64,000 bases of DNA from Streptomyces xantholiticus (GCF_014651015.1 NZ_BMWB01000006.1:124001-188000), one strand, 5' to 3'. Numbered from the stretch's first letter, positions 28,322 through 37,134 are shown. The notes: a model not told the origin generated them from the sequence alone. Translations and numbers: made by a program.

Positions 28322-29534
28322 CCAGCGCCACGTGCCGCGAGACCACGTGGACGGCCCGGGCCTGCGCCATCGAGAAGGCCGGGGTGGGGCCGCTGCGGAA
28401 CAGCGACACCACGCCGAGCACGGGACCCGTACCCTCGCCCGCCTCGCCTGCGGGCGGCCCTTCGGCGGGTGCCCGCAGGGCCACGCACATCAGGGACGTG
28501 ACATCGGCCTGGACGAGCACCGAGTCGCCGGCCCGGTCCCGCCCGAACGAGTCGAGGTCCTCCGGCCGGACCTGGAGGACCGAGGAACCCTCGGCAGCGC
28601 TCTCCACGACGAGCGGACAGTCGGCCGGGTCCTGGGCCGAGATTCTTGCCGCGAGCGCCTCCGCCTCGTCACCGGCCGGCCCCCGCACGGCTGTGCGGCG
28701 CAGCCCGGCGCCCGTCACCAGGTCGGCGACGACCCAGTCCGCACCGTGCGAGGCGAGGACGGCGGCTGCTGCGCCCAGCGCCGCCTCCGGGTCGCCGGCC
28801 GGGGCTCGCAGCAGGGCGGTGGTCATCGCGTCGAGCAGGTCCATCTGGGCCGCGTGCCCGGCCGCCTCGGCCAGGTCCGGAGCGGTGGCCCGGCGCAGCC
28901 TGGTTGCGACGGCGTCCCGTCCCGGTCCCCGCTCGCCCGCCGGACCGGCACCGATGCCGGTGCCGGTCCGGTTGGGGGCAGGGACGGTGTCGGACTGGAG
29001 GATCATCAGCACGGCCGGCTGCGGTTCGTTCGGCGGGCGCAGGGCGGTGAGCGTGGCGCGCAGGGTCTCGTCCGGCCGCTTCTGCAGACGGACCCGGAGA
29101 CTGCGCGGCCCCTCGCCCCGGGCGACCGCCGCGGCCTGTGACCGGAGCGCACCCCGGTCGCCGGGTCTGAGCAGGCCGGACAGCGGCCGGCCTGCGGCGA
29201 ACCCGGCCCGTACGCCGGTGAGGTCGGTGGCGGCGAGGTTCATCCGTCTGACCACCGTGTCACCGCCGATCAGGGCCACGGGCAGCGGAAGCCGCTGGAA
29301 GAGGGCGCGCAGCAGCTGGAGCTCGGTGCGGTCCGCGACGGCGCGGGCCGGGCCGTGGCCGGCGAGCCGCTCGAACTTCGGCCACAGGGTCTCGGCGACG
29401 TGCTGGAGCTCGAAAAGGGCGGCGTCCAAGAGGGTCTGCTGCTCGTCCTGCGGCAGTCCGCGCGCGGCTCTCAGCTCCCCGACGCGGCGGACGAAGTCCT
29501 CAAGGTCGTCGCCGAACTCATCGCTCTCCGCCAT
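28302..29534 (-). CDS. PAS/GAF-domain signalling protein
   Basis: 410 residues from ATG at 29534. An N-terminal helical ~70-residue segment (FVRRVGELRAARGLPQDEQQTLLDAALFELQHVAETLW) precedes a PAS-like domain (~85-180, LFQRLPLPVALIGGDTVVRRMNLAATDLTGV) and a C-terminal GAF domain (~235-410, LLDAMTTALLRAPAGDPEAALGAAAAVLASHGADWVVADLVTG, GVVSLFRSGPTPAF). No kinase, phosphatase or DNA-binding output is seen, so it is probably a sensor that acts through another protein. Its coding end overlaps that of the sigma factor 27503-28321. Convergent overlap and local context link it to the stress circuit. Confidence 0.75.
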   Translation of the reverse strand: MAESDEFGDDLEDFVRRVGELRAARGLPQDEQQTLLDAALFELQHVAETLWPKFERLAGHGPARAVADRTELQLLRALFQRLPLPVALIGGDTVVRRMNLAATDLTGVRAGFAAGRPLSGLLRPGDRGALRSQAAAVARGEGPRSLRVRLQKRPDETLRATLTALRPPNEPQPAVLMILQSDTVPAPNRTGTGIGAGPAGERGPGRDAVATRLRRATAPDLAEAAGHAAQMDLLDAMTTALLRAPAGDPEAALGAAAAVLASHGADWVVADLVTGAGLRRTAVRGPAGDEAEALAARISAQDPADCPLVVESAAEGSSVLQVRPEDLDSFGRDRAGDSVLVQADVTSLMCVALRAPAEGPPAGEAGEGTGPVLGVVSLFRSGPTPAFSMAQARAVHVVSRHVALAMRRSA

Positions 29535-29581
29535 GGGAGCAAACTATCCGACCCGCCGCTGCCGAACTGCCCCGGCCAGGG

Positions 29582-29606
29582 GTTTGTGCCGAAACCAGAC
29601 GGGCAG
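29582..29606 (+). promoter_or_regulatory. Possible SigB-like promoter of GAF-ANTAR gene
   Basis: GTTT at 29582-29585, 15-nt spacer, GGGCAG at 29601-29606; predicted start about 22 nt before the ATG, leaving room for the AAAGGAGG site. Confidence 0.4.
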
Positions 29607-29635
29607 CCGCACGGCGGGAAAGGAGGGACACACAC

Positions 29636-30328
29636 ATGCTGACGCCGCCGGACCTCGTCGTGGACGCAGCCGACACCGCACGCGATCTGTCCGATTTCAG
29701 CGAAGCGGCGATGCGCTGCGTGGAGACCTGCTGCGGTGCGGCCATCACGGTCGCCGATGGTTCGTCCGAGCGCCGTGCCGCCGCCACGCATCCGGATCTG
29801 ACCACTCTTCTCTCGGTCGAGCTCGACTCGGGCGAAGGGCCGATGTCGAGCGCGCTGGACACCGGCGAGCCTGTCACCGCCGCCGACCTGCTGGGCGAGG
29901 AGCGCTGGCCCGACTACCGTGCCGCGGCGCTGGATTCGGGTATCCGCTCCAGTGTCACGATGCCTTTTTCCCACAGTGAGGTGGAGGTGACGCTGAGCCT
30001 CTACAGCTTCCGGCCGGGGGCGTTCGTGCATCTGACCCACCATCCGGTTCTCGTACTGGGCGAGCAGTTCGCCCAGCAACTGGTGCGCGACCACCACTAC
30101 CGGGCGGCGCTCGCCCAGGTGAACCAGCTCGAGACGGCGCTGGACTCGCGTGCCGTGATCGACCAGGCCAGCGGCATCCTGATGCACGCGCTCGGCTGCG
30201 GCCCCGACGACGCCTTCGACGTGCTGCGGCGCTTCTCGCAGCGCACCAACCGCAAGCTCAGCGCCGTCGCCGAGGAGATCGTGCGCAGCAGGGGCCGCAG
30301 TCTGAAGGATCAGCAGCGCGCAGGGTGA
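29636..30328 (+). CDS. GAF and ANTAR domain RNA-binding antiterminator
   Basis: 230 residues, ATG at 29636 with AAAGGAGG upstream. GAF domain (~10-150: FSEAAMRCVETCCGAAITVADG, SVTMPFSHSEVEVTLSLYSF) and ANTAR (~165-225: LETALDSRAVIDQASGILMHALGCGPDDAFDVLRRFSQRTNRKLSAVAEEIV). ANTAR proteins bind paired RNA hairpins to suppress termination; the GAF probably senses a ligand or redox state. The RNA target is not evident here. Common in Streptomyces beside SpoIIE and PAS proteins. Confidence 0.9.
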   Translation: MLTPPDLVVDAADTARDLSDFSEAAMRCVETCCGAAITVADGSSERRAAATHPDLTTLLSVELDSGEGPMSSALDTGEPVTAADLLGEERWPDYRAAALDSGIRSSVTMPFSHSEVEVTLSLYSFRPGAFVHLTHHPVLVLGEQFAQQLVRDHHYRAALAQVNQLETALDSRAVIDQASGILMHALGCGPDDAFDVLRRFSQRTNRKLSAVAEEIVRSRGRSLKDQQRAG

Positions 30329-30679
30329 CCACACAGGACCGAGTCGGCGCATTCGGTAGCCGCGCACTGTCCCCCCATGGAACGACGCGAGATATTCCGC
30401 CCCTGACGCCACGCTCTCCGCCGTCCCTCAGGGGTCCGCCGGGACACCGTTCTGCCCAACTCGGGCGAAGCGCAGGGGCCGGAGACACCGCCTGCCGCGG
30501 TGCCGCCGGCGCGGAACACGATGGCCATGGGGCGCGTCTCCATCGGGAAGACCTCGCTGACCGGCAGACATGCGGGAGCCGGCACCGCAGTGGAGGCGAC
30601 GAGGGACGGCAGGGCGCCGCCCATGGCGCCGAGCCCGCCTCGTGAGAGGAGTCGCCTCCTGCCTGGCGGTGGCCCTGGG
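30329..30679. other. Intergenic region without a recognisable gene
   Basis: 351 bases between the GAF-ANTAR and FUSC stop codons, which converge here. Short open frames on both strands have no motif or good start site. A weak 7-bp inverted repeat (30400-30406 / 30428-30434) might serve as terminator. Confidence 0.45.
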
Positions 30680-31918
30680 TCAGCGGCCGGAGTTCTTGCG
30701 CGGGGTCCGCCCCCATACCCAGTCACGGAGCGCGGACAACCGCGGCCGCTTCTCCCGCCGTTCCCGGGTGTGGCGGTCGAGTTCCTCCATGAGGCGCCGC
30801 GACCGGTGGTCCAGGTCCAGCTCGTCGAGGATCCGGTCGACCTCCGTCAGCAGAGCGCCGTGCAGCTGCCACTCGCGCGGCAGCCGTTGGATGCCCTGGA
30901 GCAGCAGATCGGCCGCGTTGTCGCGGCTGGTGCGGGCGGCGGCGAGTTCACCGGTGAGCCGCTCCTCGGCGGCGTCGGCGCTGTCACTGGTCCGGGTGGT
31001 GACGAGGACGGCGAAGCTCACCAGTGTGTCGGCCACATGCGCGAGGAGTTCCTCGAGGGCGATCCCGACCTCGTGGCTGAAGAGGTCCTCCTCACGGCGT
31101 TCCTTGGCCAGGTCGGTGATGGTGCGGGCCAGCACGCGCAGTACGACGGCGCAGATCTCCAGCGTGTCGAGGCCGGTACGGAGCACGATGCGGTGCAACA
31201 GGCCTTCCTTGACGCGCGGGTTGAACCGGAGGCTGTCCTCGGCCTGCCGCAACGCGGCATCCACTTCGGCGATGTCGTTGTCGAGCCTGCGGGCCTCGTG
31301 GAGCCGGGCGGCCGCCCGCTCGACTGGTGTGTGGCTGGTCAGCTCCTCACCGATCCGCAGCAGCAGCAGCCGCATGCGCCGCGCGAGATCCTCGATCGAG
31401 TCCCCTGCGGCCTCGACCCACACCGGCGGCACGAAAAGGACGTTGAACAGCAGGCCGACGACGGCGCCGATGAGCGTCTCCAGCACCCGGTCCCATGCGG
31501 TGTCCGCCACCTGTGTCACGCCGAGCACGAGCATGGCGCTGATCGCAACCTCGGGGACGAACTCGTCGACGCGGACGAATCTGCCGACCGTCAGGGAGGC
31601 GAGGATGATCAGCCCGAGGCTCCACCACGTCAGTCCGACGAGCGCGCTGAAGCCGATGGCGATGAGAACCCCGACGACCACGGAGTTGACCCGGCGCACC
31701 CCGGTGGTGAGCGTGGAGTAGAGCGTGACCTGGACGACGAGGAGTGCGGTCAGCGGTGCGGTGAGCGGGGGCGCCTGACTCTCCAGCAACTGCAGGGCGA
31801 CCACATAGGAGATGGTCGCCGCGGCAGTCGACCGCACAGTCTGCACGACGGCCGGTTCCTTGGTCCGGCTGACGATGCCGGCCACCGGCGCTCGCAGCCT
31901 CGAGCCAACCTCAGACAC
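30680..31918 (-). CDS. FUSC-family membrane protein (aromatic acid exporter-like)
   Basis: 412 residues from GTG at 31918. N-terminal half has about five membrane helices (AAATISYVVALQLL, LTALLVVQVTLYSTL, VVVGVLIAIGFSALVGL, LGLIILASLTV, EVAISAMLVLGVTQV, LIGAVVGLLFNVLFVPP) in the arrangement of fusaric acid resistance/AaeB-like exporters (ArAE/FUSC). The C-terminal ~230 residues form a cytosolic, helical coiled-coil-rich domain (ERAAARLHEARRLDNDIAEVDAAL). Transport substrate unknown. Half-size FUSC proteins are expected to dimerise. Downstream of the short DUF5133 gene on the same strand, 57 nt apart. Confidence 0.85.
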   Translation of the reverse strand: MSEVGSRLRAPVAGIVSRTKEPAVVQTVRSTAAATISYVVALQLLESQAPPLTAPLTALLVVQVTLYSTLTTGVRRVNSVVVGVLIAIGFSALVGLTWWSLGLIILASLTVGRFVRVDEFVPEVAISAMLVLGVTQVADTAWDRVLETLIGAVVGLLFNVLFVPPVWVEAAGDSIEDLARRMRLLLLRIGEELTSHTPVERAAARLHEARRLDNDIAEVDAALRQAEDSLRFNPRVKEGLLHRIVLRTGLDTLEICAVVLRVLARTITDLAKERREEDLFSHEVGIALEELLAHVADTLVSFAVLVTTRTSDSADAAEERLTGELAAARTSRDNAADLLLQGIQRLPREWQLHGALLTEVDRILDELDLDHRSRRLMEELDRHTRERREKRPRLSALRDWVWGRTPRKNSGR

Positions 31919-31975
31919 CTCGGTCCTTCCCCGCTCCCTCGCCCGGACAGCCTTGTGCCGTGGGGCCGGCCCCCC

Positions 31976-32227
31976 TCAGCGCCCGCCGGATGCCGCGCCC
32001 TCGCCCACGGCCGGTGCGCCCGGCCGGATCCGACGGCCCACATAGGTCTCCGCCGCGTGCAACGCTTCGCGGGCGGTGCGCTCGCACATGAGCACGCACA
32101 GGGTGTAGGCCGTGTCCTCGAACCGTCTCCGGGCGGATTCGTCGTGGGGAGCGGCGAGGACGTAATGTTCCTGCGCCCGGTAGCGGGCAATCAGCCTGGT
32201 GATCACACTCGTGTCGGGCATCAGCAT
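31976..32227 (-). CDS. DUF5133 family protein
   Basis: 83 residues from ATG at 32227 (GGGAG 6 nt upstream); longer frames upstream lack family similarity. Core LMPDTSVITRLIARYRAQEHYVLAAPHDESARRRFEDTAYTLCVLMCERTAREALHAAETYV is the DUF5133 signature, an all-helical Streptomyces-specific family with unknown function, often in several copies per genome and reported near stress regulators. Two cysteines (CVLMC) could bind metal or form disulfides. Confidence 0.85.
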   Translation of the reverse strand: MLMPDTSVITRLIARYRAQEHYVLAAPHDESARRRFEDTAYTLCVLMCERTAREALHAAETYVGRRIRPGAPAVGEGAASGGR

Positions 32228-32403
32228 CGTGGTCTCCCGGTTTATGCGGCCCCCTGACACGGCGGAGCAAGGTCCGTCCGGTGCCTCATTGTGAACCGGA
32301 GCGGTCCAGTCCGCCACACAGCTGGCTACTGTAGGTAGTCGCTGGTCGCCGAGGGGTTCACGGCGCGCCGGACGGCCCGCTTTCACAGGGGTGTACGAAG
32401 GTT

Positions 32404-33417
32404 TCACAGCTGTGCCCGCAGGCTCGTCGAACCGCTTCGCCAGGCCGCCAGGAGCCGGTCCCCGAGCCGGTCCTCCAGCCAGGTCGTGGCCGCGATCCCG
32501 AAGGCGATGTCGGGCGCGAGCGACGGCTCGTCGGCAAGCAGCCCGCCGATGACGTCGCGGCGCACGATCTGTTCGTGCACGGCGTCCGCCGTCACGTGTT
32601 CCGCGTAGAAGTGCTCGGCCGCCGGTCCTGCTCCGGTGCGGCGCATCGCCTCGGCGAGCCGCCGCGAACCGGGCGAGGAGGTCACCTCGACCGTGGCGAA
32701 GTGGCCCACCAGGGCGCCCCGGTGGGCACGGTGCAGCCCGAGGAGCGACATCAGGTTGACGACGGCGAGCATCTCGGCGGAGGCGGCGTCGACGTAGCGG
32801 CCGTAGGTGGTGTCAAGACCGAGGTCCGCCATCAGGTCGGCGAACAACCGGGCGTGCACCCGCTCGGCGCGCCCGCCACCGAACTCGTCGAACTCGACTG
32901 CGACGAACGCCGCTTTGGCCCTTCCCCGCAGCCGGGGGATCACCCAGGCGTGCGGATCGGCCTCCTTGAGGTGGTACAGGGAGCGCTGGGCCGCGTACTC
33001 GCGCAGCTGCCACAACTGTCCCTCGTCCTTGAGGAAGTACGACACTCCTGTGCCGTCGACGGGTTCGACGAGCAGTTCGTCCAGGGCGTCGTGCACGTCA
33101 AGGTGCCCGGCGGTCCGTTCGCGGAGCGCTTCGAGAAAGCGGCGCTCCAGGGCCGCACGCAGGCCGAGCAGTCCGGGATCCCACTCCCAGGCCGCGTCGA
33201 TTCCGCGAAAGCCGCGGTAGTGCAGTTCGTAGCAGAGGTAGAGGGCCAGTTGCAGATCATCACCGAAGGGGTCGGCGTCGCGGGCCTCGCGCGGCTGCGG
33301 CGCCGGGCCGCCCGTGGGGCCGCGCAGGGCGTCCAGCACGCCCTGCGACAGTTCTCCGCGTGCGCCCGGCAGTTCGCCCTCCGGGGACGTCTCCGGGCCG
33401 GGGATGCGGTCCGGCAT
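32404..33417 (-). CDS. Haem-oxygenase-like iron-containing redox enzyme
   Basis: 337 residues, ATG at 33417. All-helical; LALYLCYELHYRGF at ~60, then KEADPHAWVIPRLRGRAKAAFVAVEFDEFGGGRAERVHARLFADLM, and a late AAEHFYAEHVTADAVHEQIVRRDV. The E-x3-H and EHVxxDxxH patterns fit the diiron/mononuclear iron sites of the HDO superfamily (iron-containing redox enzyme, PF14518-like; relatives include SznF and UndA). Reaction unknown. Encoded just behind CDGSH and HemK2-like genes in one operon, so the Fe-S protein may feed it electrons. Last gene of the operon. Confidence 0.82.
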   Translation of the reverse strand: MPDRIPGPETSPEGELPGARGELSQGVLDALRGPTGGPAPQPREARDADPFGDDLQLALYLCYELHYRGFRGIDAAWEWDPGLLGLRAALERRFLEALRERTAGHLDVHDALDELLVEPVDGTGVSYFLKDEGQLWQLREYAAQRSLYHLKEADPHAWVIPRLRGRAKAAFVAVEFDEFGGGRAERVHARLFADLMADLGLDTTYGRYVDAASAEMLAVVNLMSLLGLHRAHRGALVGHFATVEVTSSPGSRRLAEAMRRTGAGPAAEHFYAEHVTADAVHEQIVRRDVIGGLLADEPSLAPDIAFGIAATTWLEDRLGDRLLAAWRSGSTSLRAQL

Positions 33418-33420
33418 CGT

Positions 33421-33636
33421 TCACCTCCTGCTGCGTCGGCGGTGGCTGGTGTCGCACCAGGGGTACGTACGGCTCCGCCGGCAGGTGCACAGCGCCACCG
33501 TGAAACGGTCGGACCGCACGGTGCTGCCGTCCTCCAGGACGACCTCCACGGGGCCCTCCACGAGCATCGGGCCCTCCCCGGTCACGGTTACCCGGCAGGG
33601 CTCCTGGGCGGTGTGTTCCTCAGGCTCGGTCGGCAC
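33421..33636 (-). CDS. CDGSH iron-sulfur domain protein
   Basis: 71 residues from GTG at 33636, starting within the last 17 nt of the methyltransferase gene. The single CDGSH motif is present as ALCTCRRSRTYPWCDTSHR: C-x-C, then Ser, Pro, C-D and the terminal His give the 3-Cys/1-His ligands of a labile [2Fe-2S] cluster; the usual Gly after CD is Thr here. Family role: electron or cluster transfer and redox sensing. Three bases separate it from the iron enzyme gene, so expression is coupled. Confidence 0.9.
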   Translation of the reverse strand: MPTEPEEHTAQEPCRVTVTGEGPMLVEGPVEVVLEDGSTVRSDRFTVALCTCRRSRTYPWCDTSHRRRSRR

Positions 33637-34303
33637 GGATGATCACCAGCTCTTCCTTCTCCTCGCCGGGAGCGATCAGTCCCTGCCGCTCCAGCCAGTC
33701 GGCTCGGGAGCGCAGTACGGGACCGAAGGGGACCAAGCGGCGCTCCACGACGGCTGCGTCGAGTCCGGCACCACTCAGCCGGTCCAGGGTCGCCTGGACC
33801 CCGCTGAGCGCCGAGTGCACCAGCAGCAGGGCTCCCCCCGGGTGCAGCAGGTCGGCCGCGCCGTCGCAGACCCGGTCAAGGACGGCCCTGCCGTCGTGGC
33901 CGGCGTCCCAGGCGACGGAGGAGCCGCGGCGCGGCACGTCGGGATGCGGTGCGGGAACGTAGGGCGGATTGCACAGGATCAGGTCGAAGCGCCGGTCCGC
34001 CGCCGGGTCCAGCAGATCGCCGCGCAGTACGCGCACCTTCCGACGGGCGAGTACGGCATTGAGCCTGGTGGCTGCGACAGCGCGCCAGGACGTGTCGACG
34101 GCCGTGACACGGGCGCCGCGCCGTGCGGCCGCCAGGGCCAGTGTTCCGGGTCCGGTTCCGACGTCGAGCACCTCGGCGTCCGGCCTCAGCGGTTCGCGTT
34201 CGAGCGCGTCCGCGAGCAGAAACGTGTCGCTCTGCGGGGCATAGACCCCCGGGGCGAGCACAAGCGTGTCCGCGCTCCGGTCCACTCCCGGCACATTGTG
34301 CAT
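33620..34303 (-). CDS. HemK2/MTQ2-like class I methyltransferase
   Basis: 227 residues, ATG at 34303. SAM-binding motif I VLDVGTGPGTLALAAA, acidic residue in AVDTSW, and the catalytic NPPY motif (LILCNPPYVPAPH), which is typical of enzymes methylating an amide or amino nitrogen such as glutamine of release factors or bases. The N-terminal YAPQSDTFLLADAL matches the HemK2/MTQ2 subgroup rather than PrmC, which has an extra N-terminal domain. Substrate not proven. First gene of the operon with CDGSH and the haem-oxygenase-like enzyme. Confidence 0.88.
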   Translation of the reverse strand: MHNVPGVDRSADTLVLAPGVYAPQSDTFLLADALEREPLRPDAEVLDVGTGPGTLALAAARRGARVTAVDTSWRAVAATRLNAVLARRKVRVLRGDLLDPAADRRFDLILCNPPYVPAPHPDVPRRGSSVAWDAGHDGRAVLDRVCDGAADLLHPGGALLLVHSALSGVQATLDRLSGAGLDAAVVERRLVPFGPVLRSRADWLERQGLIAPGEEKEELVIIRADRA

Positions 34304-34464
34304 CCGCGGCTCCCTCGGCCGATGGTGCGGGCGGTCTTCGGTGCCGCCCGGCGGGTTCTTGATCCCCGGGTGCCCGCTGCCGCCGATTTCATCCGTTTCG
34401 GTCCCCCACGCCGGGGGACCCGGGGATCGGCCGGTCCTTTCCCAGGAACCCCACGGAGTGGCTG

Positions 34465-35502
34465 ATGAGCACGAAGACAGGACTGCGGGTGGTCGTCACG
34501 GGGGCCACCGGAAACGTCGGCACCAGCGTGGTCAGGGCACTCTCCGCGGACTCACGGATCGCATCGGTCCTCGGCCTCGCCCGCCGGGTCCCCGATCTGG
34601 ACATATCGCGCACGGATTGGGCATCGGTCGACCTGGCCCACGAGGACGCCACCGGTGTGCTCGTACGGCAGTTGGACGGCGCCGACGCCGTGATCCACCT
34701 CGCCTGGCGCTTCCAGCCGACGCACTCCCCCGTCACCACCTGGCAGACCAACGTCCTCGGGTCGCTGCGGCTCTTCGAAGCGGTCGCCGAGGCGCGCGTG
34801 CCGGTCCTGGTGCACGCCTCGTCGGTGGGCGCCTACTCACCCGGGCCCAAGACCGCTCCGGGCGTCGACGAGGCATGGCCGACCCATGGCTGGCCGGACG
34901 CGGCCTACTGCCGGGAGAAGGCGTATCTGGAACGGGTGCTCGACGCCTACGAGCTGCGTCACCCGGAAATACGGGTGGCACGTATCCGCCCCGGTTTCAT
35001 GTTCAAGGAGGGCTCGGCAAGCGAGCAGCGCCGGATCTTCGCGGGCCGGTTCCTGCCCGGCCCGCTGCTCAACCCGGCACTGCTGCCGTTCGTGCCCGAC
35101 CTCGACGGGCTGCGCTTCCAGGCGCTGCACACCGACGACACCGCCCAGGCCTACCTGCTGGCGGTCCTCCTCGACGCGCGTGGGGCGTTCAACCTGGCGG
35201 CGGAGCCGGTGATCGACGCGTCGGCCCTCGGCGAGCTGCTGCGGGCCCGGGTGGTCCGGTTGCCTCAACGGGCGGTGCACGCCGCGCTGTCGGCCGCCTG
35301 GAGCCTGCGTGCCGTCCCGGCCTCGCCGCACCTGTTCGACGCCCTGCTGCGGATGCCGGTGATGAACACGGCACGGGCCAGGGAAGAGCTGGACTGGCAG
35401 CCCCGGCACACCTCGACGGCGGCGCTGGAGGAGTTCCTGCGCGGGGTCCGCCGGGGCGCGGGCGAGCAGACGGCTCCGCTGGCCGGGCACCGGGCGCACT
35501 GA
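34465..35502 (+). CDS. NAD-dependent epimerase/dehydratase family protein
   Basis: 345 residues, ATG at 34465 (GGAG site upstream). Extended SDR: nucleotide-binding VVVTGATGNVGTSVV, DLAHED, and the catalytic YxxxK as YCREKAYLE, with Ser in HASSVGAY. The VIHLAWRFQPTHSPVTTWQTNVLGSLRLFEA stretch is typical of atypical SDRs of actinobacteria. Substrate not known; likely a nucleotide sugar or a small metabolite. Monocistronic and convergent with the HAD gene. Confidence 0.85.
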   Translation: MSTKTGLRVVVTGATGNVGTSVVRALSADSRIASVLGLARRVPDLDISRTDWASVDLAHEDATGVLVRQLDGADAVIHLAWRFQPTHSPVTTWQTNVLGSLRLFEAVAEARVPVLVHASSVGAYSPGPKTAPGVDEAWPTHGWPDAAYCREKAYLERVLDAYELRHPEIRVARIRPGFMFKEGSASEQRRIFAGRFLPGPLLNPALLPFVPDLDGLRFQALHTDDTAQAYLLAVLLDARGAFNLAAEPVIDASALGELLRARVVRLPQRAVHAALSAAWSLRAVPASPHLFDALLRMPVMNTARAREELDWQPRHTSTAALEEFLRGVRRGAGEQTAPLAGHRAH

Positions 35503-35612
35503 GCGGACCCGGTACCCCACCCTCAGGACCCTCAGGCATTCGGGGGCTGCGACGGACCTGGCTGCGACGGGGCTGTTCGCCGTACCGGCCGGCGCTCACC
35601 GGGCCCCGGCGC

Positions 35613-36275
35613 TCAGCGACCGGCGAACGGGCCGGTGGCGATCCGGGCCAGCAGGTCCGCCGGATCGTCGAAGACGTCCGCCGCCCCTGCGGCCTCCAGG
35701 GCGGTACGCGGGATCCCGCCGCAGAGCAGGCCCACGGCCCGCACTCCGGCCCTGGACGCGGCCTGCATGTCCCACACCGTGTCGCCGACGAAGACGGCGT
35801 TCTCCGCCGGCACGCCGGCCAGTGCCAGGGCCTGCTCGACCGGGTCGGGCGCGGGCTTGCCCTCCGCCACGTCGTCGGCGCTCGAGGTCGCGCTGATGGC
35901 GTCGTCCGCGTCGATCGCCCGCCGGAGCGCCGCCAGTTCGGATCCGCCCGCCGAGGTGGCGAGCACCACCCGCCAGCCCTCCGCCGCGAGGGCCCGCAAC
36001 AGCTCTCCGGCCTGGTCGAACGCCGGCAGCCGGTCGAAGTACGTCGCGTAGAGGGTCTTGTGCGCGGCATCCACCGCGGCGTCCTGATCGGTGTCCCGGT
36101 CGTCGCCGAGCAGATGGGCGACCAGGTCCTGACCCGGCAGCCCGACGGATCGGTGGATGTCGTGCATGGTCACCCGGTGGCCGGCCTGGCGGAATGCCTC
36201 CCACCAGGCGACGACATGGAGGTGGTTGGTGTCGGCCAGTGTCCCGTCGACGTCGAACACAGCGGCGCGTGCCAT
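35613..36275 (-). CDS. HAD-superfamily phosphatase (Cof/phosphoglycolate-type)
   Basis: 220 residues, ATG at 36275. Motif I FDVDGTLADTNHLH (nucleophile Asp and acid/base Asp), motif II ATSAGG (Ser/Thr), motif III Lys in AEGKPAPDP, motif IV VGDTVWDM (Asp pair). A small helical cap between motifs I and II identifies subfamily IA (phosphoglycolate phosphatase or beta-PGM-like). Substrate unknown. The VOC gene upstream ends 31 nt before its start, so they may be co-transcribed. Confidence 0.9.
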   Translation of the reverse strand: MARAAVFDVDGTLADTNHLHVVAWWEAFRQAGHRVTMHDIHRSVGLPGQDLVAHLLGDDRDTDQDAAVDAAHKTLYATYFDRLPAFDQAGELLRALAAEGWRVVLATSAGGSELAALRRAIDADDAISATSSADDVAEGKPAPDPVEQALALAGVPAENAVFVGDTVWDMQAASRAGVRAVGLLCGGIPRTALEAAGAADVFDDPADLLARIATGPFAGR

Positions 36276-36306
36276 GTGTGCAGGTCCTTCCGGTGGCTTC
36301 CGACGG

Positions 36307-37134
36307 CTACTCGGGTACGGCGTTGTCCGTGGCGCTGACGGTGAAGATGGCGCCGTCGGGATCCCGCAGGGTGACCTCCGCGCCGTGCGAGGTGCTCCGC
36401 TCGCCGAGGACGGTCCCGCCGTGGCGCCCGGCGGTCTGCACCGTCTCCTCGAGGTTCTGCACGGCGAAATGGACGTGCCAGCGAGGGTGCAGCAACGGGT
36501 TGGCCGCCGTGCCGTCCGCACCAGAGGTGAGCCGGGCGAGCACCCGCCCCTCGCGGTGCAGCACGACCGCGTCCTCCAGGTAGCTGACCTCGCAGCAGCC
36601 CGGTCGTTCGGAGGCCCAGTCGAACACCTCGCCGTAGAAGATCGCCGACTCGAAGGCGTCCTTGGCCAGCAGCCTGATCCAGGCGGGTGCCTTGTCGCGC
36701 CAGGCCGGCCAGTCGCGCATGAGCTCGCCCTCCCAGAGCCCGAAGACGGCACCGTCCCGGTCCGCCGCCAGCACGCCGCGCCCCATCGACAGGGCCAGCG
36801 GCCCCACCGCGACGGTGCCGCTGCGTTCCCGGATACGGGCGGCTGTCCGGTCGGCGTCCTCGACGGCGAAATACGGGGTCCAGGCGACGGCCACGGTCAG
36901 GGCGGGAGCGAGTGCGCCGATCCCGGCGACCGGCATGCCGTCGACGACGGCGACCCTGAACTGGTCCCCCAGCCTGCCCCTGCGGAACGTCCAGCCGAGC
37001 ACCGCCCCGTAGAAGTCCTGCGCCGCCTGCAGATCACGTGCCATGAGGCTGACCCAGCAGGGGGCGCCGAACACCGCGGCGGACGCGGCCGCGCGGGCGG
37101 TCGCTGTCGGGGTCGAGTTCTCGTTCATCATCAT
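36307..37134 (-). CDS. Two-domain VOC (glyoxalase/bleomycin-resistance fold) protein
   Basis: 275 residues from the first of three tandem ATGs at 37134/37131/37128, none with a good ribosome site. Two VOC modules: residues ~25-140 (PCWVSLMARDLQAAQDFYGAVLGWTFR, YFAVEDADRTAARIRERSG) and ~150-275 (LAKDAFESAIFYGEVFDW, WHVHFAVQNLEETVQTAGRHGG, LRDPDGAIFTV). Resembles hydroxylase-associated 27-kDa antibiotic proteins and CbrC-like VOC enzymes of Streptomyces; no substrate is evident. An out-of-frame ORF (37174-37034) with a strong site overlaps the start and may control translation. Confidence 0.82.
   Translation of the reverse strand: MMMNENSTPTATARAAASAAVFGAPCWVSLMARDLQAAQDFYGAVLGWTFRRGRLGDQFRVAVVDGMPVAGIGALAPALTVAVAWTPYFAVEDADRTAARIRERSGTVAVGPLALSMGRGVLAADRDGAVFGLWEGELMRDWPAWRDKAPAWIRLLAKDAFESAIFYGEVFDWASERPGCCEVSYLEDAVVLHREGRVLARLTSGADGTAANPLLHPRWHVHFAVQNLEETVQTAGRHGGTVLGERSTSHGAEVTLRDPDGAIFTVSATDNAVPE

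Noticed and set aside
30310..30726. Minus-strand 138-codon frame with a signal-like stretch
   Set aside because: Overlaps the FUSC gene end, lacks a ribosome site and family similarity.
30500..32257. 585-codon plus-strand frame opposite FUSC and DUF5133
   Set aside because: Low-complexity composition and no domains; the minus frames have membrane helices and family motifs.
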